A stretch of DNA of 64,000 nucleotides from Haliclona indistincta (Eukaryota > Porifera > Demospongiae > Haplosclerida > Chalinidae), in contig OZ024784.1 of assembly GCA_964017065.1 (NCBI GenBank), forward strand, positions 7,607,152 to 7,671,151. Reading direction: 5' to 3'. The translations under genes and the position numbers were made by a program. The notes under the pieces were generated by a model, which was not told the DNA's origin, made no database searches, and saw only the letters and a list, made by a program, of their open reading frames with translations. Below, piece after piece: positions 9,613 through 61,197 of this stretch (its first letter is position 1; each line of letters begins with the position of its first letter).

Positions 9613-10307
9613 AACTAACTACTATTATGAATTGTCATACATTAAGTTTTCATTGACATTTTGTTTTGGATTCATGTACGGCAACTTTCTTATAATAAGT
9701 GTGTTGTGTACCGAGTGATTTGTACAATTGGCAAATTAAATCCATTCAACAAGTTATGTACAATAACTGTAAATTTTTAGAAATAAGTATAAAACCAATT
9801 AGTTCTAGAGAAGTTATTAAGAAATTATTCTTTTTGATTGTGAACAGAAGAAAGTTGAGCTTGGTCACTGCTGGAAGTGTCTGACTGGAGGATACGTTGG
9901 TACATGTCATGCTTTAACGCACCCTAAAAGAGTAAAGAATGTTATTCTAGTAATATGTACATGTAATAGAAAGGTCATCGTGACAGTGAAACAGTGTATA
10001 TAGTGCCAAAATAGTAGTGTGAGCTTACCCAAGCTATCACAAGTGGGCCCCATCGTGCTTCAACATTGTAATGAGGATGAGCTTTCAGCCAACTCTCCAA
10101 CTTCTTCAATGCAGGAGAATGGTTCCACGGCAACTGAATTAGTACAAGATAAGTATTTTAGCACAAAGCATAAGTTAGAAATTCACTTTTTCTTGAGTAT
10201 TTCTGTTGATGACTCCTACTCTCTCAAGACCAGTGAGGTCACTAACAGTTAGTGTAGTGGGATCTATAACCACAACCTAAGCAAAATAAATATGAAGAAT
10301 GAGCGTT
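9613..10307. other. Convergent 3' region between ZNFX1 and the CHD gene
   Basis: This AT-rich spacer holds the 3' ends of two convergent genes. An ATTAAA polyadenylation-type word lies near 9736 for the plus-strand gene. A 77-codon open frame at 10019-10252 has no recognisable domain and is probably chance. No RNA gene was recognised. Confidence 0.5.
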
Positions 10308-47868
<37,561 letters not shown>

Positions 47869-48970
47869 TTTGTCTCTAGCTGCATCCACTCAACACGTAC
47901 TGACTAATGTAGTCCTCTGCAGTAAAGGAGGTATGTGATCCGTCATGTACATAACATTATCCACTCAATGCATGTGCAATAATATCGATATAGATTGTGT
48001 CATTTTAATGAACAATCTGACAAAAGTCGAGTTCTAGTCAGAATACATGTAAATAGTTATTGAGACCGATACGTACAGCAACATGAGTTGCCCAAAATTA
48101 CTATTACTTTTGCTCTATTTTTTGCCCAGGACAGTATTGTAATATCAATACAACTGTCCAACGTTATACATGTACGTACTGTCATACATCTTCCACACAC
48201 ATCGTGTGTAGAAGGTATGATATTCGAGATGAGAAGTGCAGCCATCTTACCCCGCCAAAAATAGCGCGCCCAAAAACCAAAAGGCTTTCTTGATTACGCT
48301 TCTGTGCTCAATAACTTATTTCAGCAAGCAAAACAGCAACAGTAAATAGCTGGATTGGTTTGCCATCAATTCCAGCATCAACCACGGCTCTCGCCATTAT
48401 CAACCCAGGATGTCAATTTTCGAGCTCAGAAACACAATTCTTACTCGAAGGGCAGCACTTTCGAGCTAAAAACGGCTTTTAACACTGCTTGCATCACTAA
48501 CACACTTCCTAACATCTAGGCCACGTTGCTAACTTACTCACCAACACAATGGAGGACTCCAGATAGGGTCACCGGGATCACTCAGTAGAATCACCCTTTG
48601 AGTCACGATGGTAAGCGGACATTTTAAGTAGGCTCACGTGCGCGTGATCATTATTACTCGCGTGATACAATAATAATGCTGTACTACACTCGTACTCCAG
48701 GCAGCAGAGTCACTCTCTAGTGGACATCAAGCTAACTCCAAATCTCAGTACGACCACTACAAAATCCCGACTACAAAATTGATTCAAAATCTTATGGATC
48801 AACAACATACAACACTTCATACTATAATAATCATGAGCCTGTCTCTGCATGAGATGTGTGTATGTATGCGCGTACTATTACATAATTTTAATTGTGGTAT
48901 AAGTGCTGTACAGTTAAACCAAGATATTTGTAATACATGTAATAATAAGAATAATAATTATTTGATCGAT
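47869..48970. other. CHD 5' region and spacer to Rab2
   Basis: On the minus strand a good donor (GTTG then GTGAGTAAG, near 48543) and an acceptor with a pyrimidine tract (CTTTACTGCAG, near 47926) suggest a non-coding first CHD exon above 48543. The stretch 48630-48660 is rich in CACGTG/CGCGTGA words. AAGATGGCTGC near 48250 (minus) resembles a YY1 site. The remainder is AT-rich spacer with no gene. Confidence 0.45.
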
Positions 48971-50599
<1,629 letters not shown>

Positions 50600-50787
50600 C
50601 CTCCTACTGTCAGGCGCTGGGGGCCAGAAAGAGGATGAGAAAGAGGGAAGGTCAACTCGAAATGGGAAGTGATGAGGCACCAGTCCAGGACAAGGGCAGA
50701 TAACTTATGTTTTTAATAACTAGCTCGCGATCACATGGTAATGACGTCATTTATCTATAATTGACGTGCAATTTTTACGTAGAGAAA
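50600..50787. promoter_or_regulatory. Divergent Rab2/TMEM42 promoter with CRE palindrome
   Basis: Only 188 bp separate the two start codons. TGACGTCA (50742-50749) is a perfect CRE/ATF site placed near the TMEM42 side, and a TCACATGG word lies just before it. A second half site (TGACGTG) is at 50762-50768. No TATA box is obvious for Rab2. Confidence 0.5.
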
Positions 50788-51313
50788 ATGCTGGAACACA
50801 ATGCAGTGTTTGCAGGTTTATTCGCATCACTAGCGTCTGTATTCTCAAAACTTGCCTTGGAAGATGATGCAAAAACTTTGAAGTTTCTATTTCAAGACGG
50901 TTTAAGCGAGAATAGTAAGATTTCTAATTATCTGTTAAGTATACCGTATTGATCTAATTACATATTATCCTTCAGTGCTCTATCTGCTGATGATATTATG
51001 CATCATGATGATGATACTAAGCAATGTTCTAATGTGGGTATTGTTCACTCGTTCACTTCATGGACACTGCACCACTGCTGAAGCAACAGTAACAAATAGC
51101 GCCACTAACTTCATTTGCTCGGTGATTGCAATGTCAATGCATCGATCAGTGTATCACTCGTGTGTCTCACTCTAGGCATTGTTTGGCTGGGCACTGTTCA
51201 ATGAGTCTATACCACCAGTGTGGTGGGCGGGGTGTGCTATGATAGTGTGTGGACTGACTCTCATACACACCAGTACTAGTGATAACGATTTATCCAAACA
51301 CAAAAAATCCTGA
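50788..51313 (+). CDS. TMEM42: TMEM42-like small membrane protein, three exons
   Basis: Exons 50788-50914, 50976-51121 and 51176-51313 give 136 residues. The chain reads MLEHNAVFAGLFASLASVFS..., then SNVLMWVLFTRSLHG, then SATNFICSALFGWALFNESI and WWAGCAMIVCGLTLIH, matching the TMEM42 family of four-helix EamA-type proteins in order and spacing. The end is a short hydrophilic tail. The cellular role of TMEM42 is not known; it belongs to the drug/metabolite transporter fold. The ATG was chosen because it follows the promoter closely and aligns with the family. Confidence 0.85.
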
Positions 51314-51389
51314 TCAAGATTACTAGCACCATGTTTATAAAACTATTATATTTTGTATACTGTAATTTAATGCATCATGTGTTAGAGTT

Positions 51390-52951
<1,562 letters not shown>

Positions 52952-53502
52952 ATGGCGGCGTCGTTTATTACAAGAAGATTGTTTAGTTCTACTGCTGCCT
53001 TGCGAAACCACTTTAGCTTAGAGCATACCTTGGCTGTTCCTGCTCCTACGAATCTTGAGGCGGTATTGTCAACTCCAGAACTAAAAAGTCTACAAGCAAA
53101 GGCGAATGGGTCATGGAATCAACTCTCCAAAGAGGAAGTCGTTCAATGTATATGCGTGATTGTTGTGTTCTACTACGTATTATGATAGATCTGTCTTCTA
53201 TCCAGTGTATAGAGCCACGTTTCCATTATCCTTCAAGGAGATTAAGAACGTCAATAAGGGTGATGGATGGAAGGTGCTGTTTGGAGTTGTTGTGGGCGTG
53301 ACTTTTGGTTTATTTTTGTCTGATTTCCTCTCCAATACCAGTTAGTCTGTTATTTGTTGATATCTAAATTTTGTATTCTCTTATATCAGTTGGTCCAGAG
53401 CGTCCTCACACCTTCAACAACAAGCAGTGGGAGGAGGATACTCGCAAGAGGCTCCTCAAACAGAAGGCCAATCCAATCGAAGGAATTAGTTCACGGGCTT
53501 GA
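52952..53502 (+). CDS. COX4: Cytochrome c oxidase subunit 4, three exons
   Basis: Exons 52952-53147, 53206-53340 and 53390-53502 give 147 residues. The N-terminus MAASFITRRLFSSTAALRN is a mitochondrial targeting sequence. The body has SWNQLSKEEVVQLYRATFP, a single membrane helix (VLFGVVVGVTFGLFLSDFL) and the matrix-family ending GPERPHTFNNKQWEEDTRKR...NPIEG. It is a nuclear-encoded core accessory subunit of respiratory complex IV. The start was chosen by length and the targeting signal. Its 3' part (from about 53299) is duplicated downstream twice. Confidence 0.95.
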
Positions 53503-53911
53503 GTTGACTATTACTTATTAGACCAAACACTTGTAAAGCATTAGTTGTCTTCATAAATGGCATATTATGTTGTGATTAGTACACCGAGGAATTATAATGA
53601 ATTAACATCAGTTTGCAGTCTGGAGAATGAAAGCTGTAATGCTTCATAAAAATTTATACTACATGTAGTGTTAGTATCAATTCATTGTTTTAGTAATCTA
53701 AATAGCTTTTGGTAGATTAATAATGATAGCAAAGAAGACATGCTATGAAAGAAAATCACTGAAATTACCGCATACTGTAAAACAACTATCTGATTTTGCA
53801 TTGTGTATTGTACAAATTAATTTTCTTCCCTGACTATGCGCAAATAATTCAGTGCACAAAAATTAATTATGACAATGAAGACGTGCTACTGTATACACAT
53901 CACATGTTATG
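53503..53911. other. Convergent 3' spacer, part of the duplicated unit
   Basis: About 400 bp of AT-rich sequence between the COX4 stop and the NHL gene stop. Closely related sequence follows both COX4 fragments (56397-56819 and 61198-61604), so it belongs to the repeat unit. No gene is present. Confidence 0.7.
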
Positions 53912-55375
53912 CTAAGCTGAGTAGATGACAACTTTATTTTGGGAGACTAGAGTGACCCACACATCTCCATTGGGGGTGATAATGGCATTAGCAGCTTTCA
54001 ATCCGGTCAGCTTGTTGATCAGGTTGTTGTTCTTGTCTGTGATGACCAGCTTTGATGCACCAATACTGCGATCAGAAATCAATCTATTGCCTGCTCTATC
54101 GATAAAGATACCATCAACTACTCCAGCAGAAGGAGGAGTGTAGCTACGAACCAGTACACCACTAGGAGTGTACACTCTAATGATGTTCTGTGATCCACTC
54201 GATGATCCAAAATGTAAGTTGCCATCTTGATCAAAACCAATACCCCTTGGTTGTGGTGTTCCTGTGATCTGATGAAAGAGGGAGCCATCGACCATGTTGA
54301 ATATACTGATGACTCCTCTGCCCGAATCTGAACCATACACTCTTCCATCTGGCCCTAACACAAGGTCACTATAAGAGCCATCAATAAACACAGAACCAAC
54401 TAATACTCCACTCAGTGTGTAATTATACACTTTAGGAGGATCATTCTGAGACACTATTACATTGTTACCATACACTAGAAGACCATGGACACCGTTTCCA
54501 GGTAACCTCCAACTATTGAGCTTCCTTCCACTTCTGTCAAAGTGATGGACATAATGATCGTTCCAACCTCCAACAAATACATCTCCATTCTCTGCGAAGT
54601 CAAGATCAAATGGATGATTAATACCAGTTATAGTACGTTTCAGTCTAAGAGAGTTGTAGGGAGGGATGACTGCTACAGTCACTGGCATGTCTTTGATAGT
54701 CTTTCCATTGATGCTGACACTCACTAGGTTGTTCCCACTACACTCTGGACTCAAGGACACCTGATAGCTGCCGTCTCCATTGTCCACTACTGTTGGTTGT
54801 GGTGAAACAAGGCTAGAGTAGTCCACACAGGTGAGGGTAGCAGTGACATTGTCTCCACCTGTGCTGAGGTCATATCCTCCACAATCTCGAACCAGGACAG
54901 AGAAGCTAGCAGTCTTGTTGAAAATGAGTGAGAGTGGCAGTCCATCAGCTACAGTGGCACGAGCACAAGCTCTCTTATTGTTCTCTAGTTTGTTCAGTCT
55001 GTTGTTAATATTCAACACAGCATCAAGTACAGAGAACTCTTCATTGGTTGTATTAACAGCAGGTGAGTCAGCCACACTACTACAGGTCTGGTCTCGTAAA
55101 TTGTTCTCTAGTCGAGTGAGTCGGTTGTTAATCTCTGTCAGGTTACTCATCTTCAGTTGATTCCTCAGCACAAGTAAATTGAGTTCAAATCGATTGAATC
55201 TGCTCTCCATTTCATAGACTCGTTTGTTCAGCATCAGTAGACCATTGATGAGCTGATCCACTCGACTGCTCACCTGGTTAACAGCAACAGGACAAGATGA
55301 GCTATTAGATGATACATGACTCTGAGACACTACAGGTACCAGCACTACAACCAACACTACCAGCAAGTAACCCAT
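53912..55375 (-). CDS. Secreted filamin-NHL protein, copy A
   Basis: The 487-residue product starts MGYLLVVLVVVLVPVVSQS, a signal peptide, at the ATG shared with copies B and D (an upstream ATG at 55519 would spoil the signal). Residues about 30-150 are heptad-like with repeated NNRLTRLENN words, suggesting a coiled coil. A filamin-type Ig domain follows (about 155-255; GGDNVTATLTC, VDNGDGSYQVSLSPEC). About six NHL repeats follow (260-487; e.g. PFDLDFAENGDVFVGG, PRGIGFDQDGNLHFG, ITPNGDVWVT). The layout is that of TRIM2/3/71 without RING and B-box, and it is secreted. Such domains usually bind other proteins or nucleic acid; the target is unknown. Copy A has about 60 more coiled-coil residues than B and D. 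Confidence 0.88.
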   Translation of the reverse strand: MGYLLVVLVVVLVPVVSQSHVSSNSSSCPVAVNQVSSRVDQLINGLLMLNKRVYEMESRFNRFELNLLVLRNQLKMSNLTEINNRLTRLENNLRDQTCSSVADSPAVNTTNEEFSVLDAVLNINNRLNKLENNKRACARATVADGLPLSLIFNKTASFSVLVRDCGGYDLSTGGDNVTATLTCVDYSSLVSPQPTVVDNGDGSYQVSLSPECSGNNLVSVSINGKTIKDMPVTVAVIPPYNSLRLKRTITGINHPFDLDFAENGDVFVGGWNDHYVHHFDRSGRKLNSWRLPGNGVHGLLVYGNNVIVSQNDPPKVYNYTLSGVLVGSVFIDGSYSDLVLGPDGRVYGSDSGRGVISIFNMVDGSLFHQITGTPQPRGIGFDQDGNLHFGSSSGSQNIIRVYTPSGVLVRSYTPPSAGVVDGIFIDRAGNRLISDRSIGASKLVITDKNNNLINKLTGLKAANAIITPNGDVWVTLVSQNKVVIYSA

Positions 55376-55660
55376 CCTGACAGACAAATAACATATCATA
55401 GCTAGTGTGACCAAAATATAAACAATTGCAAAGGGTATAGAGCCACAAAGCCACTGTGGGGTTTGACAAGCCCTTGCTTTAATTTTTTGCTGTTTACTCA
55501 AACAAACCCTTCTATTCATATTCTAAACTAATTCACTGCCTTCTATTCATATTCTAAACTAACTCACTACTTTCTTCTCATAGTACAATAGCATAGCTCT
55601 CAGATCAGGGCTGCCACCCAATGAATTTATTATGCAAGAAAGACAAAAGAACATTACAGG
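55376..55660. other. Spacer upstream of NHL copy A
   Basis: The promoter-side region of copy A contains TCTATTCATATTCTAAACTAA twice (around 55511 and 55541). Related words occur upstream of copies B, C and D. No gene is seen. Confidence 0.5.
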
Positions 55661-56173
55661 GTTAATGCAGTCTTCTCATTCCTTTCAGTCTTTCATCACG
55701 ACCTCTTTCAAACTCCCTCTGCTCTGTACACTGCAAGAATTCTTGTTTAACTAAATACCTACAGAAAAGTATATAATATTATCATCATTCTGCACACATT
55801 GAAGCATACCCATCTTTATTATGGAAGCTTAGTTCATCCTGTAGTCCCTCCTCCTTGAACTTGGTCCAGTCTAGCTTTGATTTCTCCTTGTAAACCAAGA
55901 ACAAACAATGTAATGCAGATCTAGTGCACAAATCTCACTAGTGTGCTCATCTTGGGTCTCTTGTTAATGGAGCTAAGGACAGCACTGAGTCCTGACAATC
56001 GCTTCACACTAGATACCAAGAAACACATGTTCTTGCTGGTATGGCTACTGACCCATCACCTTACCCCAGCTTGGGTTCTTGTGATGTTAGTCATGATGTG
56101 GTTACTGTTGCAATCTCCTCACACTCCTTGTCTCATCCAGTAGAGGTTGTTGTTGCTGTCAGCTGTGATTGCA
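55661..56173 (-). pseudogene. CFDP1: Truncated CFDP1 (BCNT domain) fragment 1
   Basis: Minus-strand exons read KRLSGLSAVLSSINKRPKMST, then EKSKLDWTKFKEEG...ELSFHNKDGY, then KQEFLQCTEQREFERGRDERL before a stop, as in the C-terminal BCNT domain of CFDP1/SWC5, a chromatin-remodelling subunit. The next upstream exon has an in-frame TGA where fragment 3 has TCA. The N-terminal half is absent because the sequence switches to a COX4 fragment at about 56190. A Glu in KEEEG has been lost. It is non-functional as it stands. Confidence 0.75.
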
Positions 56174-56191
56174 GGTAGTGTTATATTTAAT

Positions 56192-56394
56192 TACTTTTGG
56201 TATATTTATGTCTGATTTCCTCTCTAATACCAGTTAGTCTGTTATTTGTTCATATCTAAATTTTGTATTCTCTTATATCAGTTGGTCCAGAGCGTCCTCA
56301 CACCTTCAACAACAAGCAGTGGGAGGAGGATACTCGCAAGAGGCTCCTCAAACAGAAGGCCAATCCAATCGAAGGAATTAGTTCGCTGGCTTGA
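56192..56394 (+). pseudogene. COX4: COX4 3' fragment 1 (end of exon 2, intron, exon 3)
   Basis: The sequence repeats 53299-53502, including the intron and the stop, with few changes (SSLA instead of SSRA at the end). It has no promoter or first exon. It marks the left edge of the second tandem unit and directly adjoins the CFDP1 fragment. Confidence 0.9.
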
Positions 56395-56819
56395 GTTGAC
56401 TATTACTTATTAGACCAAACACTTGTAAAGCATTAGTTGTCTTCATAAATGGCATATTATGTTGTGATTTAGTACACCGAGGAATTGTAATGAATTAACA
56501 TCAGTTTGCAGTCTGGAGAATGAAAGCTGTAATGCTTCATAAAAATTTATACTACATGTAGAGTAAATTATCCATTCCTTGTTTTAGTAATCTATCTAGT
56601 TTTTGGTAGATTAATAATGATAGCCATATTTTGAAGAAGACATGTTATGAAAGGAAATCACTGAAATGACCGCACACTGTAAAGCAACTATCTGATTTTG
56701 CTTTGCGTATGTGAACTTGTACAAATTTATTTCCTTCACTTACTATGCACAAATAATTCAGTGCACAAAAATTAATAATGATAATGAGACGTGCTACTGT
56801 ATACACATCACATGTTATG

Positions 56820-58094
56820 CTAAGCTGAGTAGATGACAACTTTATTGTGGCCGCCTTGAGTGACCCACACATCTCCATTGGGAGTGATAATAGCATTACA
56901 AGTTTCTAATCCGGTCAGCTTGTTGATCAGGTTGTTGTTCTTGTCTGTGATGATCAGCTTTGATGCACCAACACTGCGATCAGAAATCAATCTATTGCCT
57001 GCTCTATCGATAAAGATTCCCTCAAGTTTTACAGCAGAAGGAGGAGTGTAGCTACGAACCAGTACACCACTAGGAGTGTACACTCTAATGATGTCACTCC
57101 ATGATCCAAAATGTAAGTTGCCATCTTGATCAAAACCAATCCCTCTTGGTTGTGACGTTCCTGTGATCTGATGAAACAGGCTGCCATCGACCATGTTGAA
57201 GATACTGATGAGTCCTCTGAACCAATCTGAACCATACACTCTTCCATCTGGCCCTAACACAAGACCACTATAATAGCCATCAATAAACACAGAACCAACT
57301 AATACTCCACTCAGTGTGTAATTATACACTTTAGGAGGAACTTTCTGACACACTATTACATTGTTACCATACACCAGAAGACCATTGACATGGTTTCCAG
57401 GTAATCTCCAACTATTGAGCTTCCTTCCACTTCTGTCAAAGTGATGGACATGATGATCGTTCCAACCTCCAACAAACACATCTCCATTCTCTGCGAAGTC
57501 AAGATCAAATGCATCAAGAACACCAGTTATAGTACGTTTCAGTCTAAGAGAGTTGTAGGAAGGGATGATTGCTACAGTCACTGGCATGTCTTTGATAGTC
57601 TTTCCATTGATGCTGACACTCACTAGGTTGTTCCCACTACACTCTGGACTCAAGGACACCTGATAGCTGCCGTCTCCATTGTCCACTACTGTTGGTTGTG
57701 GTGAAACAAGGCTAGGGTAGTCCACACAGGTGAGGGTAGCTGTGACATTGTCTCCACCTGTGCTGAGGTCATATCCTCCACAATCTCGAACCAGGACAGA
57801 GAAGCTAGCAGTCTTGTTGATGATGAGTGAGAGTGGCAGTCCATCAGCTACAGTGGCACGAGCACAAGCTCTCTTATTGTTCTCTAGTTTGTCAATTCGA
57901 TTCCTCAGTACTAGTTGGTTAAGCTCAAATCGGTTGACTCGATTATTCAGCACCAGTAGACCATTGATGAGCTGATCCACTCGACTGCTCAACAGGTTAA
58001 CAGCAACAGGACAAGATGAGCTATTAGATGATACATGACTCTGAGCCACTACAGGTACCAGCACTACAGCCAACACTACCAGCAGGTAACCCAT
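56820..58094 (-). CDS. Secreted filamin-NHL protein, copy B
   Basis: This 424-residue copy starts MGYLLVVLAVVLVPVVAQS. Compared with copy A the coiled-coil part is shortened to one block (about 30-72, VNRFELNQLVLRNRIDKLENN). The filamin-type domain (about 75-175) is nearly identical to that of copy A. The NHL part differs at scattered sites (for example VLDAFDLDFAENG, FGSWSDIIRV) that may lie on the propeller surface. It ends HNKVVIYSA. Its nearest relative is copy D. Confidence 0.9.
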   Translation of the reverse strand: MGYLLVVLAVVLVPVVAQSHVSSNSSSCPVAVNLLSSRVDQLINGLLVLNNRVNRFELNQLVLRNRIDKLENNKRACARATVADGLPLSLIINKTASFSVLVRDCGGYDLSTGGDNVTATLTCVDYPSLVSPQPTVVDNGDGSYQVSLSPECSGNNLVSVSINGKTIKDMPVTVAIIPSYNSLRLKRTITGVLDAFDLDFAENGDVFVGGWNDHHVHHFDRSGRKLNSWRLPGNHVNGLLVYGNNVIVCQKVPPKVYNYTLSGVLVGSVFIDGYYSGLVLGPDGRVYGSDWFRGLISIFNMVDGSLFHQITGTSQPRGIGFDQDGNLHFGSWSDIIRVYTPSGVLVRSYTPPSAVKLEGIFIDRAGNRLISDRSVGASKLIITDKNNNLINKLTGLETCNAIITPNGDVWVTQGGHNKVVIYSA

Positions 58095-59215
58095 CCTGAC
58101 AGATGATATAAATTATCATAGTGTGACCAGAATATAACTGCTTTGATATATTTCTTGCTGTTTACACAAACAAACCGTTCTATTCATATTCTAAACTAAC
58201 TCACTGCCTTCTTCTCACCAAAGCACAATAATGCATTTCCTACATCAGGGCTGGCTCTCAACCAATGGATCATCAAGAAAGGTAATGAGAACAAATGTAA
58301 TAAAAAATTAATCTTCTGTACTCAAATCAGGAAATGTGAAAGAGTTGTACTATGCAGTGGCTATACAGTGTTGTAAATAACACACTAGCTCATGTAATAG
58401 TGTTACCAGTAATGAGTTCATGAATATTAATTAGTTATGAGACATGATTCTACACACTTGAAAGCATACCCATCTTTATTGTGGACGCTTAAGTAATCCT
58501 GTAGTCTCTCCTCTTTCTTTAATTTGGTCCAGTTAGCTTTGAGATATGCTCTATTACACTAGCTAGTGTGCCCATCTTGGGTTTCTTGTTGATGGAGCTA
58601 ATGACAGCACTGAAACAATCGCTTCACACTAGCTAGATACCAAGAAACACATGTTCTTGCTAGCATGGCTACTGAAACGTTACCTTACCCAAGGTTGGAT
58701 TCTTGTGATGTTAGTGATGATGTGGTTGCTGTTGTTATCTCTTGCCTGGTCAAAAGTTGCCATTGCTGCTAGCTGTGACATTACATCATAAGCTATAGTA
58801 GACTAAAACGTTGAACAATTGACACTGTCACTAAATTTTAAAACTATTTTACAAATACATACATGTACACAAAATACATCAGATTCTACTAATAAGCCAA
58901 TGTTATCATGCAGAGAAATCATTTTACCATTATCTACATGTATTACTATTTTGAAAAAAACAACATATACATTGTGTTTTGTTACATGAGTTCGAGTGAC
59001 TCACACATCTCCATTGGGAGTGATAACTACATTGCCAACTTGTAGTCCAGCCAGTTTGTTGATAAGATTATTGTTCTTGTCTGTGATGATCAACTTTGAT
59101 GCATCAATAATAATTGCGATCACAAATCAGTTTGTTGCCTGCTCTATCAATTGAGATTCCGTCAACTCTTACAGCAGGAGGAGGAGTGTAGCTACGAACC
59201 AGTACACCACTAGGA
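58095..59215. repeat. Direct repeat, first copy (second at 62880-64000)
   Basis: The two 1,121-bp stretches keep a constant offset of 4,785 bp with no indel and no substitution in the segments compared. The similarity continues leftward into copies B and D of the NHL gene at lower identity. Confidence 0.85.
58460..58780 (-). pseudogene. CFDP1: Degenerate CFDP1 fragment 2
   Basis: The sequence is clearly related to the 55800-56170 fragment (CCCATCTTTATT, then CCTCTTTCTTTAATTTGG, then CCCATCTTGGGTTTCTTG on the plus strand). The final exon is missing and several indels and changes break the frames. It is a relic that sits between copies B and C of the NHL gene. Confidence 0.65.
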
Positions 59216-60283
59216 GTGTACACTCTAATGATGTTCTGTGCCTGTGATAAATTATATTTAAAGTGCAGATAGCCATCTTGATCAAAGCCAATACCCCTTG
59301 GTAGTGGTGTTCCTGTGATCTGATGAAAGACGGTGCCATCGACCATGCTGAAGATACTGATGAGTCCCTAGCCCCATCTGAACCATACAACCTCTCATCT
59401 GGTCCTATTACAAGATCAGCATAAGAACCAACTAATACTCCACTCAGTGTGTAACTCCACTTTTTTTTGGGGGGGGGCATAAAATTTTGATTTAATGACA
59501 GATGTAGTACAGGAAATGAATTCAAAATTCAGGAAATGAATTCAAATGAATTCAAAAGTGTAACTCCACTCCACTCACACTTTAGGAGGATCGTTCTGAG
59601 ACACTATTACATTGTAACCATGTACCAGAAGACCATGGACATTGTTTCCAAGTAATCTCCAACTATTGAGCTTCTTACCACTTCTGTCAAAGATGGACAT
59701 GATGGTCACTGTAACCTCCAACAAGCACACCTCCATTCTCTGCGAAGCCAGCCATTCTCTGCGAAGTCTGCGAAGCCAATGGATGACTAATACCAGTTAT
59801 AGTACGTTTCAGTCTAAGAGAGTTGTAGGAGGGATGACTGCTACAGTCACTGGCATGTCTTTGATAGTCTTTCCATTGATGCTGACACTCACTAGGTTGT
59901 TCCCACTACACTCTGGACTCAAGGACACCTGATAGCTGCCGTCTCCATTGTCCACTACTGTTGGTTGTGGTGAAACAAGGCTAGGGTAGTCCACACAGGT
60001 GAGGGTAGCTGTGACATTGTCTCCACCTGTGCTGAGGTCATATCCTCCACTATTTCGGACCAGGACAGAGAAGCTAGCAGTCTTGTTGATGATGAGTGAG
60101 AGTGGCAGTCCATCAGCTACAGTGGCACGAGCACAAGCTCTCTTATTGTTCTCTAGTTTGTGTAGTCGACCATTAAGATTGATCACGATCATCAATTCTT
60201 TGAGTAATAGCAGAACAACAAGTAGGGGTCTGAGCCACTACAGGTACCAGCACTACAGCCAACACTGCCAGCAAGTAATCCAT
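58983..60283 (-). pseudogene. NHL gene copy C, pseudogene
   Basis: It starts with an intact signal peptide (MDYLLAVLAVVLVPVVAQ, ATG 60283) but shifts frame within 50 residues. The filamin part is open in another frame (60195-59809). The NHL part is interrupted by indels, a homopolymer (T8G9 at about 59460-59477) with duplicated GAATTCAAATGAATTC-like sequence, and further frame changes. The last codons KVVIYSA are missing. It lies next to the degenerate CFDP1 fragment. Confidence 0.85.
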
Positions 60284-60459
60284 CCTGGACAACTGAACTG
60301 ACACAATAGTGTTCAGTAAAATTTCTTATTTTAAACTAATTCACTGCCTTCTATTCACTAACTCACTACTTTCTTCTCATAGTACAATAGCATAGCTCCT
60401 ACATCAGGGCTGCCAACCAATGAATTTATTATGCAAGAAAGACAAAAGAGTAAATTACA

Positions 60460-60980
60460 TTACAGGGTTAATGCAGTCTTCTCATTCCTTTCAGTCGTTC
60501 ATCACGATCTCTTTCAAACTCCCTCTGCTCTGTACGCTGCAAGAATTCTTGTTTTGCTAAATACCTACAGAAAAGTATATATCATCATTCTGCACACATT
60601 GAAGCATACCCATCTTTATTATGGAAGCTTAGTTCATCCTGTAGTCCCTCCTCTTCCTTAAACTTGGTCCAGTCTAGCTTTGATTTCTCCTTTTAAACCA
60701 AGAACAAACAATGCAATGCAGATCTAGTGCACAAATCTCACTAGTGTGCTCATCTTGGGTCTCTTGTTAATGGAGCTGAGGACAGCACTGAGTCCTGACA
60801 ATCGCTTCACACTAGATACCAAGTAACACATGTTCTTGCTAGCATGGCTACTGACCCATCACCTTACCCCAGCTTGGGTTCTTGTGGTGTTGGTGATGAT
60901 GTGGTTACTGTTGCAATCTCCTCACACTCCTTGTCTGATCCAGTAGTGGTTGTTGTTGCTGTCAGCTGTGATTGCAGGTA
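60460..60980 (-). pseudogene. CFDP1: Truncated CFDP1 fragment 3, best preserved
   Basis: Four consecutive minus-strand exons remain open: SDKECEEIATVTTSSPTPQE, GVKRLSGLSAVLSSINKRPK, EKSKLDWTKFKEEEGLQDEL and KQEFLQRTEQREFERDRDER. The triple Glu of the BCNT domain is kept, unlike fragment 1. Still, the N-terminal exons are cut off by the COX4 fragment at about 61000, so a full product is unlikely unless a new start has been acquired. Confidence 0.7.
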
Positions 60981-61004
60981 GTGTAATGTTGAGCCTCTTT
61001 ACTT

Positions 61005-61197
61005 TTGGTGTATTTTTGTCTGATTTCCTCTCCAATACCAGTTAGTCTGTTTTTTTTTTGTTAATTTCTAAATTTTGTATTCTCTTATATCCGTTGGTCC
61101 TCACACCTTCAACAACAAGCAGTGGGAGGAAGATACTTGCAAGAGGCTCCTCAAACAGAAGGCCAATCCAATCGAAGGAATTAGTTCACGGGCTTGA
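61005..61197 (+). pseudogene. COX4: COX4 3' fragment 2
   Basis: It repeats the end of COX4 exon 2, the intron (with a longer T run) and exon 3 with its stop (61195-61197). A deletion near the exon 3 start removes part of the GPERP coding region (TTGGTCCTCACACC). It marks the left edge of the third unit. Confidence 0.88.

Noticed and set aside
10019..10252. 77-codon plus-strand frame
   Set aside because: No domain or composition signal; it lies in the convergent 3' spacer.
48057..48245. 62-codon minus-strand frame starting MAALLIS
   Set aside because: It lies upstream of the CHD start with no similarity; the ATG overlaps a YY1-like word and is more likely leader or promoter sequence.
55376..55519. 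N-terminal extension of NHL copy A from ATG 55519
   Set aside because: It would bury the signal peptide, and copies B and D start at MGYLLVV.
60460..60980. A functional CFDP1 gene
   Set aside because: Four exons are open, but the N-terminal part is replaced by a COX4 fragment and no start was found.
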